This document shows, in pieces, positions 6,780-13,393 of a DNA stretch of 47,684 nucleotides; positions within the stretch are counted from its first letter, which is position 1; every line of letters begins with the position of its first letter. The stretch comes from a virus, in the IMG/VR virus record IMGVR_UViG_3300013099_000029, positions 1 to 47,684 of that record. One strand, 5' to 3'. Position numbers and translations under genes: made by a program. The notes under the pieces are model-generated. The model had not been told where the DNA came from and searched no databases. It was given only the letters and a program-made list of their open reading frames with translations.

Positions 6780-7121
6780 ATGGTAGATAAAACAGAGGTT
6801 AACATTGAAAAGTTGGTAAACCATGTTTTAGATGGTTGGGATATGGACGCCTTGCATGACTTCGCCAAAATCAAGCTGTGGGAACAGTACGATGCCGATA
6901 ACGAAGCTTTCTTGGCAGATTGGAAGGAAGAAATGAGTGACCAAGAAGATTTGATGGAAGAGGCTTTGTTCAACAATCAGCTTGATGAGGTAAATCAGGC
7001 ATTCAGTGATCTGGAAGGGCTATTGCCACCTGTTGGTATGAAGCACAGGGCTTTGTTTAGAATCATGTGCTTGGCTTTATCGGAGTTCTTTGTTGCCCAC
7101 TATCAAAAAGAGGAGATATAA
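6780..7121 (+). CDS. Acidic hypothetical protein, 113 aa
   Basis: ATG 6780 follows AAAGGAGGTAAGAT. Strongly acidic and almost entirely helical by composition, with Trp-Asp and Asp-Glu clusters over residues 18-75, no Cys in a pair and no membrane segment. Small acidic phage proteins can act as DNA mimics or bind host enzymes, but nothing in the sequence proves that here. Confidence 0.75.
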   Translation: MVDKTEVNIEKLVNHVLDGWDMDALHDFAKIKLWEQYDADNEAFLADWKEEMSDQEDLMEEALFNNQLDEVNQAFSDLEGLLPPVGMKHRALFRIMCLALSEFFVAHYQKEEI

Positions 7122-7122
7122 C

Positions 7123-7362
7123 ATGTTGTTTCAAGTACAGGCAAAAAGTAAAATGTTTGGTTCTTTCCCTTTAGACATGCTTAGGTATGATTGTTGTACC
7201 CCAGCAAATTCGGATGATGCTGTTAAAATAGCATCAACACTTAGGGGAGAAAGAATAACCGAATTACCTATCATTCAATTGAGAACACATGAACCAAGGC
7301 TTGATATAACGCCTGCAAGATGGGAGTCATTCGGTTGGAAAGTAATTGAAGGGAGGAGATAA
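7123..7362 (+). CDS. Small hypothetical protein, 79 aa
   Basis: The start at ATG 7123 is preferred over an upstream in-frame ATG because AAGAGGAGATATAAC provides the ribosome-binding site and the upstream codons overlap the previous gene. The protein looks mixed alpha/beta with a basic C-terminus (GWKVIEGRR). No recognised family. Confidence 0.7.
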   Translation: MLFQVQAKSKMFGSFPLDMLRYDCCTPANSDDAVKIASTLRGERITELPIIQLRTHEPRLDITPARWESFGWKVIEGRR

Positions 7363-7444
7363 CTGCTTGTTAGACTTGTGCAGTCGGCATTTAGTGTACA
7401 AGTCTAACTGGGAGCAATCATGCTCCATACAAAGGAGGTAAGAT
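7363..7444 (+). promoter_or_regulatory. Paired-hairpin leader cassette
   Basis: CTGCTTG, then TTAGACTTGT (7370-7379) pairing perfectly with ACAAGTCTAA (7398-7407) across an 18-nt loop; then GGAGCA (7411-7416) pairing with TGCTCC (7421-7426) around ATCA. CTCC lies seven bases from GGAG of the ribosome-binding site and could mask it instead. Confidence 0.7.
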
Positions 7445-8032
7445 ATGAAAATGCAAGACTTAGTGGAGAGTTTATCGCTTCTGTCCCCTGGTAGTAAAGC
7501 ATCAGAAGACATGGCAAAGGGTGTAGTCCTAGGTGTGGTTAATCTTATCATGCTGACTACTCCGCTTAAATTACATGAAGTCTGGGAACATGTTATCCGT
7601 TGGATGCCTGATGATTTCAGAATTACTGCACTACCGTATGAATGGCTTGATATTGGGCAGCCCTTGTCTAACCACATGATACATGATCTTGAAGCTGGGC
7701 ATGTAATTTACTTTGATTACCTGCTCAAGGATCTTCCAGAAGAACAACTGGATGGGAGCCATGATGGTCGAAGTGTAAGAGACCAATTGCTTGGTCACTA
7801 CCTTCGTGAGGTGAGTCTCCTTAATATGTATGGTTTAGATATTGGGAAACCATCTCATAACATGGGTTCATGGAGACAGGCTGGCTCACAATCTATTGCC
7901 GAGTTCTGGGTCAATGATCTTTATATAGAAAATGACCCAAGAAACATAAACTGGCATGGCCAGAACACATCCCAGTGGTGTTATGCTGGTGCTATTTGTG
8001 TTCAAAATGGGCGTGTGTCCACTCACCATTAG
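7445..8032 (+). CDS. Hypothetical protein, 195 aa
   Basis: ATG 7445 follows AAAGGAGGTAAGAT. N-terminal helical region with a hydrophobic patch (VVLGVVNLIMLTTPL, about residues 28-43) that is short for a membrane span, then a His/Trp-rich C-terminal half (NINWHGQNTSQWCYAGAICV). No recognised domain. The next gene starts 11 bases downstream and is probably coupled. Confidence 0.75.
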   Translation: MKMQDLVESLSLLSPGSKASEDMAKGVVLGVVNLIMLTTPLKLHEVWEHVIRWMPDDFRITALPYEWLDIGQPLSNHMIHDLEAGHVIYFDYLLKDLPEEQLDGSHDGRSVRDQLLGHYLREVSLLNMYGLDIGKPSHNMGSWRQAGSQSIAEFWVNDLYIENDPRNINWHGQNTSQWCYAGAICVQNGRVSTHH

Positions 8033-8042
8033 GAGGTGATGT

Positions 8043-8225
8043 ATGAAGACATGGAAAATACCCTGTTCATGGGAAGTGTATGCTGTAGCAAAAATCAAGG
8101 CAGAAACACTCGAGGCAGCAATTGAAATAGCAGAGGATGATGATTTCCCCTTGCCCACTGAAACACACTATGTTGATGCTTCTTTTCTGGTTGATAAAGA
8201 TTTAGCAGAGCATATGGAGTTTTAG
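8043..8225 (+). CDS. Small hypothetical protein, 60 aa
   Basis: ATG 8043 is preceded by TTAGGAGGTGATGT. The first half reads as beta (TWKIPCSWEVYAVAKIKAETLEAAIEIAEDDDFPLP), a pattern seen in small phage proteins with a strand-helix layout such as DpnD/PcfM-like proteins; the match is loose. Acidic overall. Confidence 0.7.
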   Translation: MKTWKIPCSWEVYAVAKIKAETLEAAIEIAEDDDFPLPTETHYVDASFLVDKDLAEHMEF

Positions 8226-8230
8226 TATAA

Positions 8231-8299
8231 GTCACACTTGATGGGCATCGAAAGGTGTCCATCTGGTGGTACTTATGCCACAAACAAAGGAGGTAGGAT
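8231..8299 (+). promoter_or_regulatory. Paired-hairpin leader cassette with GNRA loop
   Basis: GATGGGCATC (8240-8249) pairs with GGTGTCCATC (8254-8263), including wobbles, around a GAAA tetraloop. GTGGT (8266-8270) pairs with GCCAC (8277-8281). AAAGGAGGTAGGATATG follows. Confidence 0.65.
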
Positions 8300-8503
8300 A
8301 TGGGACACACGGAAGCCTTAATAGATACAATTAGCCTATTAAACAAGCATGATATGGATTTCAAGAATGTGTGTGAGGTAATAATAAAGGCCTCTCTGTA
8401 TTGGACAGGGGCGGATGAACTCAATAACCCTGAGTTAAAAACAATGAGAACTTTAGCAAGGTTCTATCTTGAGGACCCTGATTACTTCATAACCCTGAGC
8501 TAA
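8300..8503 (+). CDS. Small hypothetical protein, 67 aa
   Basis: ATG 8300 has AAAGGAGGTAGGAT upstream. Helical, mildly acidic, one Cys. The last codons (GATTACTTCATAACCCTGAGC) partly repeat just after the stop (CTGATTACTTC), hinting at a small duplication at the 3' end. No recognised family. Confidence 0.7.
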   Translation: MGHTEALIDTISLLNKHDMDFKNVCEVIIKASLYWTGADELNNPELKTMRTLARFYLEDPDYFITLS

Positions 8504-8532
8504 AAGAACCTGATTACTTCTAAGGAGGAAGC

Positions 8533-8748
8533 ATGAAACGATTCACAATGGAGAGTGAGATCATTATCACCTACAATGAAGAGGATTTCCATTTCCCAGA
8601 TTCAACATACGACGGAGATGCATTTATGGCAGTTCTGATTGAACAGGAACTGAATAAGATGGGCAAATTGGAGATGAAGCTCCGCTCCTGGGGAAATGGT
8701 CATGTAAGTATTAGGGTGCATGGTAAAGGAATAAAGGATATCAAATAA
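8533..8748 (+). CDS. Small hypothetical protein, 71 aa
   Basis: ATG 8533 follows TAAGGAGGAAGC. Acidic N-terminal beta-like half (SEIIITYNEEDFHFPD), then a helix and a strand ending in a basic Gly-Lys-Gly segment. Last gene of the hairpin-cassette region, followed by a promoter and a terminator. Confidence 0.7.
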   Translation: MKRFTMESEIIITYNEEDFHFPDSTYDGDAFMAVLIEQELNKMGKLEMKLRSWGNGHVSIRVHGKGIKDIK

Positions 8749-8752
8749 AACC

Positions 8753-8781
8753 TTGACATCCTTGAGGATCTGTTTTATGCT
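8753..8781 (+). promoter_or_regulatory. Candidate promoter before the attenuator-like element
   Basis: TTGACA (8753-8758), a 17-bp spacer, TATGCT (8776-8781). The -10 hexamer is identical to that of the promoter at 1382. It lies just after the stop of the gene at 8533. If active, its transcript would begin around 8788. Confidence 0.6.
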
Positions 8782-8810
8782 CTATTATAAGATGATAGAG
8801 CATAAAACAG
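8770..8810 (+). promoter_or_regulatory. 15-bp inverted repeat overlapping the -10
   Basis: CTGTTTTATGCTCTA (8770-8784) is perfectly complementary to TAGAGCATAAAACAG (8796-8810) with an 11-nt loop. In readthrough RNA it is a strong hairpin resembling the first hairpin of the upstream leader cassettes; in DNA it spans the -10 and predicted start site of the promoter at 8753 and could be an operator. Confidence 0.6.
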
Positions 8811-8828
8811 CATTTAAGGGAGGAAGAT

Positions 8829-8864
8829 ATGAAGAAGCCGGTTCAGAATAAATCAAATATCTGA
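8829..8864 (+). CDS. Possible 11-residue leader peptide
   Basis: ATG 8829 follows GGGAGGAAGAT at ideal spacing and reads MKKPVQNKSNI then TGA at 8862-8864. The ORF runs through the 5' arm and loop of the terminator and stops inside its 3' arm, so a translating ribosome would open the hairpin. That is the arrangement of a transcription attenuator. The peptide has no obvious regulatory codon run. Confidence 0.4.
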   Translation: MKKPVQNKSNI

Positions 8865-8880
8865 GCCGGCTTTTTCTTTT
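8835..8880 (+). terminator. Rho-independent terminator
   Basis: AAGCCGGTTCAG (8835-8846) pairs with CTGAGCCGGCTT (8861-8872) with one wobble, followed by TTTTTCTTTT. A classical strong terminator. It overlaps the 11-codon ORF at 8829, so termination may depend on translation. Confidence 0.9.
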
Positions 8881-8991
8881 GGCCTGTTCGAGGAACGGAC
8901 ACTACCTCTGCAACTCAAACCGGACAACCTTCACTTAGAACCATGGGCAAAACGAGGCGAGGACAAACCACTAAAAAGGGAGACCGGCAAC

Positions 8992-9195
8992 ATGGCAGGA
9001 AGAAACGTTTTCAGAACAGCGGCAGATGAATGCTCAATGGATATGTGGGGAATGACCAGAGCCCGGGCGGTACATCAACACATCTGTATAAATTGCAGGG
9101 AAGAAGTACATCCAACAGGCATATCTATTTATAGTTTGACAAACTATAAAAGCACTGGATTATGTGAAATTTGTTATAAAGATATAATGTTTTAA
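8992..9195 (+). CDS. Small zinc-ribbon protein, 67 aa
   Basis: ATG 8992 follows AAGGGAGACCGGCAAC. Has Cys-x2-Cys (CINC, about residues 33-36) and Cys-x2-Cys (CEIC, about 58-61) with about 20 residues between, a zinc-ribbon spacing. It is the first gene after the terminator at 8880. Function unknown. The roughly 110 bases between terminator and gene hold no further ORF with a good start. Confidence 0.7.
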   Translation: MAGRNVFRTAADECSMDMWGMTRARAVHQHICINCREEVHPTGISIYSLTNYKSTGLCEICYKDIMF

Positions 9196-9208
9196 TATAA
9201 GGAGTTAC

Positions 9209-9337
9209 CTTAGTTTGCTGTTTAAATCTGCACATCCTTTAAGTACAATCAACACTTCTTACCTCCGTTGCCGGATGCAATGAGTGTCCGGATAAGGGTG
9301 TGCAGAACTAAGAAGCAAACATAAAAAGGAGGTAAGA
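9209..9337 (+). promoter_or_regulatory. Pseudoknot-like leader with a perfect anti-Shine-Dalgarno
   Basis: Nested helices: GTTTGCT (9213-9219) with AGCAAAC (9314-9320), and CTGCACATCCTT (9228-9239) with AAGGGTGTGCAG (9294-9305), one wobble. Inside lies CCGGA (9271-9275) with TCCGG (9287-9291). In the loop, TCTTACCTCC (9257-9266) is perfectly complementary over 10 nt to GGAGGTAAGA (9328-9337), the ribosome-binding site of the gene at 9340. This would form a pseudoknot that shuts off translation. I know of no named riboswitch with this layout. Confidence 0.65.
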
Positions 9338-9339
9338 CT

Positions 9340-9555
9340 ATGAACAAGAAGTTGTACAAGATACGAGTAAACTGGCACGGAGAAATCTATGAAGAACACT
9401 TTCATGCAACTTCTCCGGGTAGTGCTATGATGATAACATGTTCAAAAATAGCAAAGGATTTAGGCAAGACCACATCTTATGTACGAAAGTTCTTTCTATC
9501 GGGTAAAAATAACTTCAAGGTAGAGGAGGTACTGAATGAAAGTGGAGACAATTAA
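9340..9555 (+). CDS. Small hypothetical protein, 71 aa
   Basis: ATG 9340 follows AAAGGAGGTAAGACT. Basic protein; starts with a beta-like segment (KLYKIRVNWHGEIYEEHFHATS), then a helix with Cys-Ser-Lys-Ile-Ala and a basic region. Compatible with a small strand-helix phage regulator but no family is recognised. Its expression would be governed by the leader at 9209. Confidence 0.75.
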   Translation: MNKKLYKIRVNWHGEIYEEHFHATSPGSAMMITCSKIAKDLGKTTSYVRKFFLSGKNNFKVEEVLNESGDN

Positions 9556-9991
9556 ATATGCCTCTATTACAGATGAAGCTCCTGAGGAGATGACAGGAGA
9601 TGAAGATTACCCAGTCATCGGAAACAGCATGTCATCAGGGAATCGGCGAGAAATTCTCAAGAAATTCAAAGGGTTAAACCCTTATTGGAATTGCATAGAC
9701 AAAGCAGGGATTGTGCAAAGAGTGTTCGGTGGGATTGTTGTTTTAGGCGCATTTGATGTGTTCGATGAAATAGGAGAATACTCATATGGTTTTGATTACA
9801 AACCACCTTACATGTTTCATGCATGGGTAGAAAAGTACGGGGAGATATTTGACTTTGCACTTCCCGGTGTACTCGAAATAGCAAGAAAAACTATAGAATC
9901 GATAAATAGGGAGTCTGTTATATTAACTGGTGTTCCACCAAGTTGGTTACACTACAGTCCATGTCATGTAATGCATCAAATGATGATATAA
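9536..9991 (+). CDS. Hypothetical protein, 151 aa
   Basis: ATG 9536 overlaps the previous gene by 20 bases and follows GAGGAGGTACTGA. The central segment (GIVQRVFGGIVVLGAFDVFDEIGEYSYG) alternates like beta strands and is followed by a His-Ala-Trp-Val-Glu motif. Single Cys residues only. No recognised family. Confidence 0.75.
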   Translation: MKVETIKYASITDEAPEEMTGDEDYPVIGNSMSSGNRREILKKFKGLNPYWNCIDKAGIVQRVFGGIVVLGAFDVFDEIGEYSYGFDYKPPYMFHAWVEKYGEIFDFALPGVLEIARKTIESINRESVILTGVPPSWLHYSPCHVMHQMMI

Positions 9992-10000
9992 GGAGAAAAT

Positions 10001-10162
10001 ATGGATGAAATTACTCATTTGGTTGAAGGGGATTATTTAGATATATATCAATGCAATAATTGTGGTGCTCATGCAGATAAGCCTGAGGACATAAAACATC
10101 ATACTACTTGTAAACCCGGGGAATCTAAGAAATGGGAAAAGTTTTATAATGAAGGGAGGTAA
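10001..10162 (+). CDS. Small zinc-finger-like protein, 53 aa
   Basis: ATG 10001 follows ATAAGGAGAAAAT; stop TAA at 10160-10162, four bases before the next gene. Contains Cys-x2-Cys (CNNC, residues 18-21) and His-His-x2-Cys (about residues 33-37), consistent with a small zinc finger. Acidic N-terminal half, basic end. Function unknown. Confidence 0.7.
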   Translation: MDEITHLVEGDYLDIYQCNNCGAHADKPEDIKHHTTCKPGESKKWEKFYNEGR

Positions 10163-10165
10163 GAA

Positions 10166-10537
10166 ATGGAACAGGAACAGATTGAGAAAATTGCAAGTGA
10201 ACTTGATTCATGGTTGCAAGAGGCTATGGGAGATTGTGCCCACGGTGCTGCCTGTTTAGGTGGTACAGATGAGTACAGAAAATGGTTAAATACAAGTGGT
10301 AAAAGTATTCATGGTAGTTGCTTAACGGATGCGTATGCAGATCATTTATATAATGATATTGATACCTTACGTGATTTGCTTGGTGATCGGATTCACGATG
10401 AAGCGGCAGGGCACCCATATAATAGTCCCGAATTTAATAAGGACTTCATAGCTATTGCAGAAAAGATAGCGGAACACGCTCACCCAGCTTTGAAAGAAGC
10501 ATGTAAACAACTTGCAGACGCAAGGAGAGTAATATGA
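10166..10537 (+). CDS. Hypothetical protein, 123 aa
   Basis: ATG 10166 follows GGGAGGTAAGAA, which overlaps the previous stop. Helical acidic protein with a Cys/His/Gly-rich centre (DCAHGAACLGG near 25-35, HDEAAGHPYNSPE near 81-93) that might bind a metal. No recognised domain. Overlaps the next gene by ATGA. Confidence 0.75.
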   Translation: MEQEQIEKIASELDSWLQEAMGDCAHGAACLGGTDEYRKWLNTSGKSIHGSCLTDAYADHLYNDIDTLRDLLGDRIHDEAAGHPYNSPEFNKDFIAIAEKIAEHAHPALKEACKQLADARRVI

Positions 10538-11154
10538 TACCTAAATCAACCATTAATGAGGGAGCATCAGGCAAATGCGAAGTTATAAAATTCACCGTCA
10601 GTAAAAAGGATTCTGATTTCTTTAACATGAGACAAATGTTCAATGGACATAATAGAACAGTTAATCCTGGTGAATATACTAAACTGATAGACAAAGAAAA
10701 TATGTGTCTATGGATGTCAGACACCCCTGCTGAACTAAGAGACCATTATGACATGTATCATGAAGCAAAGGGTAATGTATTAATCAATGGGTTAGGGCTT
10801 GGTGTTGTGGTAGTTGCTTGTTTATTAAAAGAGGAAGTTGATCTTGTAGTGGTAAATGAAATCAATCCTGATATTATCAAACTTGTAGCTCCTCAACTGT
10901 TCAAACAATTCTCTCCCAAGAAATCCTTAATAATTAATGAGATAAGTGCCTTTGATTATCATCCCAAGAAGTTACGATTCGATACTATATGGCATGATAT
11001 TTGGGCAAACATCGATATAATAAATCACCCAGAGTATGTCAAACTTATGAGAAGATATGGACATTGGAAGAAATCGGGTGGTTTTCACAATTGCTGGGCT
11101 TATTATGAAATTAAACGGATGAAACGAGAAGAAAATAAAGGATGGTGGGGATGA
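10534..11154 (+). CDS. SAM-dependent methyltransferase-like protein, 206 aa
   Basis: Around residues 80-120 it has a Rossmann motif I region (NVLINGLGLGVVVVACL) and a following acidic strand (VDLVVVNEINPDIIKLV), the class I methyltransferase or spermidine-synthase layout, then FDTIWHDIWANI (about 150-162) in the motif IV position. The typical Asp of motif I is replaced by Asn (NGLGLG). The substrate is unknown. The N-terminal 75 residues are not recognised. It sits among orphan small genes and overlaps both neighbours. Confidence 0.65.
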   Translation: MIPKSTINEGASGKCEVIKFTVSKKDSDFFNMRQMFNGHNRTVNPGEYTKLIDKENMCLWMSDTPAELRDHYDMYHEAKGNVLINGLGLGVVVVACLLKEEVDLVVVNEINPDIIKLVAPQLFKQFSPKKSLIINEISAFDYHPKKLRFDTIWHDIWANIDIINHPEYVKLMRRYGHWKKSGGFHNCWAYYEIKRMKREENKGWWG

Positions 11155-11339
11155 AAATACTACTCTCGGGTATTATATTTTTACTGTTTATAATTGTAGT
11201 GCAGCTTTCACATATCAGGGTATCTTTGATGGACTGGAGACCCGTTCGTACATATCATTTTTATGATGAAAGATCATACGATGTATCGAGCGTGGATAAC
11301 CTTAATATATGTGATAGACTTTCAGAGAAGAGGAGGTGA
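11151..11339 (+). CDS. Small single-pass membrane protein, 62 aa
   Basis: ATG 11151 overlaps the upstream stop; an in-frame ATG at 11142 would add three residues. Residues 2-22 (KILLSGIIFLLFIIVVQLSH) form one clear membrane segment or uncleaved signal anchor, followed by a 40-residue polar, basic-ended domain with one Cys. Function unknown. Confidence 0.6.
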   Translation: MKILLSGIIFLLFIIVVQLSHIRVSLMDWRPVRTYHFYDERSYDVSSVDNLNICDRLSEKRR

Positions 11340-11343
11340 TAAT

Positions 11344-11550
11344 ATGCCTAAGTGTGATCGTTGCAAGTTAGAGTGTTTCACCATTATTATGTCCCGATTC
11401 AACACTCAAATGATATGTGATGATTGCGAAGACAAAGAAATGGCCCACCCGGATTACCAAAAAGCTGTCAATGCTGAAATAAAAGCTCTTTCGGGGGGTA
11501 ATCGCAACTTTGAGGGAATTGGTTTACCAAATAACCTACAAGGAAGATAA
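11344..11550 (+). CDS. Conserved zinc-ribbon protein, 68 aa
   Basis: ATG 11344 follows GAGGAGGTGATAAT; upstream in-frame ATGs lack a ribosome-binding site. Cys-x2-Cys-x3-Cys (CDRCKLEC) at residues 4-11, Met-Ser-Arg-Phe-Asn-Thr, then Cys-x2-Cys (CDDC) and the ending GNRNFEGIGLP. From memory, the MSRFNT and NFxGIGLP words recur in a small conserved phage and bacterial family of unknown function. Confidence 0.75.
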   Translation: MPKCDRCKLECFTIIMSRFNTQMICDDCEDKEMAHPDYQKAVNAEIKALSGGNRNFEGIGLPNNLQGR

Positions 11551-11551
11551 T

Positions 11552-12556
11552 ATGGCATCATTTACAGTACATGGAACAGTACCATATTTCAGAGGAAAGA
11601 CATTTCACCTTCCAGTAGACAATGACTGGGATTTAGAAAGCTTCTTTGAAAGACATGGTATAACTACCACACTTAAAATACGGAGTGGAAAACCATCAAT
11701 ATGCATAACGATAAAAGCATTCGTTAAAAAGTGCATACCTGGTGATGATATTGCCTACACATTCAAAACACAACGCAACATGAGGGGAAAGAACAACACA
11801 ATTAGTATCAGAGGGACTAAACTCATAATTACAAAAAGGAGGACAGTAATGAGAAGAAAACATGGATCACTAAGAAATGCATTGCTTGAAACAATAAGGA
11901 CAGAACCTAAGCCACTATTCACATCAGAGGATATCTATGATGAAGTACTTACTTTAATCCCTGATTTAACAAAGCAACAATTCTGGTCAGGGTTCCACAG
12001 CGCCATCACAAAGAAGGGTTTTGTCATTAAAATGAAGGACTCAAGTAGAAACGGAGCCCAACTCTATTCATTGAACCAAGACAAGTTTAAGTCCGATATT
12101 CCTAAACAACAAACATCATTACCTTTTGAGAAGCCCAAGCCGGCAGTCAGTTCCCAACTTGTGGATCTACCACATGATCTTTATGATTTAAAAGAAGTAT
12201 TAGAATACCTAGGAGCAGAGCCAGATTTGGTAAACCGCACAATAAATAATCTTCCTGATGTAAGCAGATTGACTTATGCACAAATCGGGAAAGGTGTATT
12301 TGATAAAATGACCACAGAGCAAAGACAATGCCAGAACTTGGCAAACGAAGTATCAAGTCAACAAACCGGGCATACAAATGAAACGAAAACATTGCGTGGT
12401 ATAATTGCAGACAAAAACAAGGATATAGAAAAACTGAACAAAACACTTATACGCCTGAGAGGATCTATTCAATCCGGTAAAACAATGGATTTTAGTGAGA
12501 TGTATCATCTCAAACCCTCTCAAAAGGATGATGATGATGATGAAAGGAGGCCTTAA
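11552..12556 (+). CDS. Winged-helix protein with clamp-binding-like motif, 334 aa
   Basis: ATG 11552 follows CAAGGAAGATAAT. Residues 1-98 form a beta-rich domain. From residue 100 a basic winged-helix-like domain (LRNALLETIRTEPKPLFTSE) matches the pattern of phage restriction-type winged helices. Residues about 186-191 read QTSLPF, close to the Q-x-S-L-P-L/F hexapeptide used to bind bacterial sliding clamps. A C-terminal coiled coil (about 265-310) and an Asp run follow. A second strong start exists inside the gene at 11849. Role unknown; DNA-associated by architecture. Confidence 0.65.
   Translation: MASFTVHGTVPYFRGKTFHLPVDNDWDLESFFERHGITTTLKIRSGKPSICITIKAFVKKCIPGDDIAYTFKTQRNMRGKNNTISIRGTKLIITKRRTVMRRKHGSLRNALLETIRTEPKPLFTSEDIYDEVLTLIPDLTKQQFWSGFHSAITKKGFVIKMKDSSRNGAQLYSLNQDKFKSDIPKQQTSLPFEKPKPAVSSQLVDLPHDLYDLKEVLEYLGAEPDLVNRTINNLPDVSRLTYAQIGKGVFDKMTTEQRQCQNLANEVSSQQTGHTNETKTLRGIIADKNKDIEKLNKTLIRLRGSIQSGKTMDFSEMYHLKPSQKDDDDDERRP
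11834..11851 (+). promoter_or_regulatory. Internal in-frame ribosome-binding site and start
   Basis: AAAAAGGAGGACAGTAATG places a near-perfect Shine-Dalgarno seven bases before ATG 11849, in frame with the gene at 11552 (codon 100). The start falls exactly between the beta-rich N-domain and the winged-helix domain, so a 235-residue shorter product is likely to be made as well. Confidence 0.6.
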
Positions 12557-12559
12557 TCA

Positions 12560-12763
12560 ATGAAACCAAAAGTAATGTACGAGGAAGGTGGGCCTACTGG
12601 TAACTCATTCTATCTCCTTGGTGCTGCAAAGAAAGCACTACGAAAACAAGGGGTAGATGAGGACAAAATAGCCGATATAATAAAAGAGGCAGCAGCCGGT
12701 GATAGACAACACCTGTTGAACACCTTGGAGAGATACGTGGAATTCGAGTTATATTACACTTGA
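12560..12763 (+). CDS. Conserved small phage protein, 67 aa
   Basis: ATG 12560 follows GAAAGGAGGCCTTAATCA. Starts with a strand, then GGPTGNSFYLLGAAKKALRK and a helical second half ending EYVEFE. The GPxGN-x-(F/Y)-xxxGA pattern is, from memory, common in small phage proteins of unknown function. It overlaps the -35 of the promoter at 12760. Confidence 0.75.
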   Translation: MKPKVMYEEGGPTGNSFYLLGAAKKALRKQGVDEDKIADIIKEAAAGDRQHLLNTLERYVEFELYYT

Positions 12764-12788
12764 CAGGTACCTTATAACATGCTATAAT
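12760..12788 (+). promoter_or_regulatory. Consensus promoter P2 with extended -10
   Basis: TTGACA (12760-12765), 17-bp spacer, TATAAT (12783-12788), preceded by TGC. Both hexamers are perfect. The segment CATGCTAT around the -10 is shared with the promoters at 1382 and 21705. It begins the replication module and would drive the RHH regulator gene at 12828 onwards. Confidence 0.85.
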
Positions 12789-12827
12789 ATGCTATTAATT
12801 TAACTTAAATAAAAGGAGAATATCATC

Positions 12828-13022
12828 ATGGTAGATAACACAAACAAACGGGGAATCTCTCTTACCCTGGACAAGGATCTTCTGATCTGGATAGAAGATG
12901 TGTCCGAGAAAGAGAAACTATCAATTTCATACATTGTGAACCGGTTCTGCAAAGAAGCTAAAACAAAGGCAGAGCGTACTGGTTTTGTATTTCCCATCGG
13001 GGAAGCGGTAGAAGCCACATGA
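12828..13022 (+). CDS. Ribbon-helix-helix DNA-binding regulator, 64 aa
   Basis: ATG 12828 follows AAAAGGAGAATATCATC. The sequence KRGISLTLDKDLLIWIEDVSEKEKLSISYIVNRFC... has the strand-helix-helix pattern of CopG/Arc-type regulators: a short beta strand, an amphipathic helix and a second helix starting at Ser-Ile-Ser. First gene behind the strong promoter at 12760, so autoregulation or control of other phage promoters is likely but not shown. Confidence 0.75.
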   Translation: MVDNTNKRGISLTLDKDLLIWIEDVSEKEKLSISYIVNRFCKEAKTKAERTGFVFPIGEAVEAT

Positions 13023-13393
13023 AGGTAACTTGCTATTATTGCAAAAGATTTCAGAAAGCAAGATCAGACCTACGAAAACTCGAAAGGATATCCAACACAA
13101 TATCCCTCTCAAAAAGATACTGTGTGTTCGCCAATGAATATGTCTTTGGCGGTGATCCTGCCTGTGAAGACATAGAGAAAGTAGATATATTCTGGTGCAG
13201 CTATATGGGTGCTTGGTTATTTACTTCTATTTGCATCGATAGGAATCGAAAAAGGGATAAGTGTGTCAAAGAATGTAAGGATGAGGAGGGAGATATTATT
13301 CTTTCATTATCGAGGGTAGGTCCGGTCACAAACCTAAGACCCATAAACAATGGAACTACAAAGTTGGGTACGAGGGGAAGGAGGAGACTGTGA
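13019..13393 (+). CDS. Cys-rich hypothetical protein, 124 aa
   Basis: Start overlaps the previous stop (ATGA). Contains Cys-x2-Cys (CYYC, residues 5-8), then Cys residues near 35, 50, 60, 72, 80 and 84, a pattern suggesting zinc binding or a small metal cluster. C-terminal tail is basic (GTRGRRRL). No recognised family. The next gene begins with GTG overlapping its stop. Confidence 0.65.
   Translation: MKVTCYYCKRFQKARSDLRKLERISNTISLSKRYCVFANEYVFGGDPACEDIEKVDIFWCSYMGAWLFTSICIDRNRKRDKCVKECKDEEGDIILSLSRVGPVTNLRPINNGTTKLGTRGRRRL

Noticed and set aside
2449-8299. Intergenic hairpins as rho-independent terminators
   Set aside because: The stems are strong but no U-run follows any of them, and each is followed at once by a strong ribosome-binding site.
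8952-9038. 28-codon basic ORF overlapping the zinc-ribbon gene at 8992
   Set aside because: Its ATG has no good ribosome-binding site and it overlaps the better supported gene in another frame.
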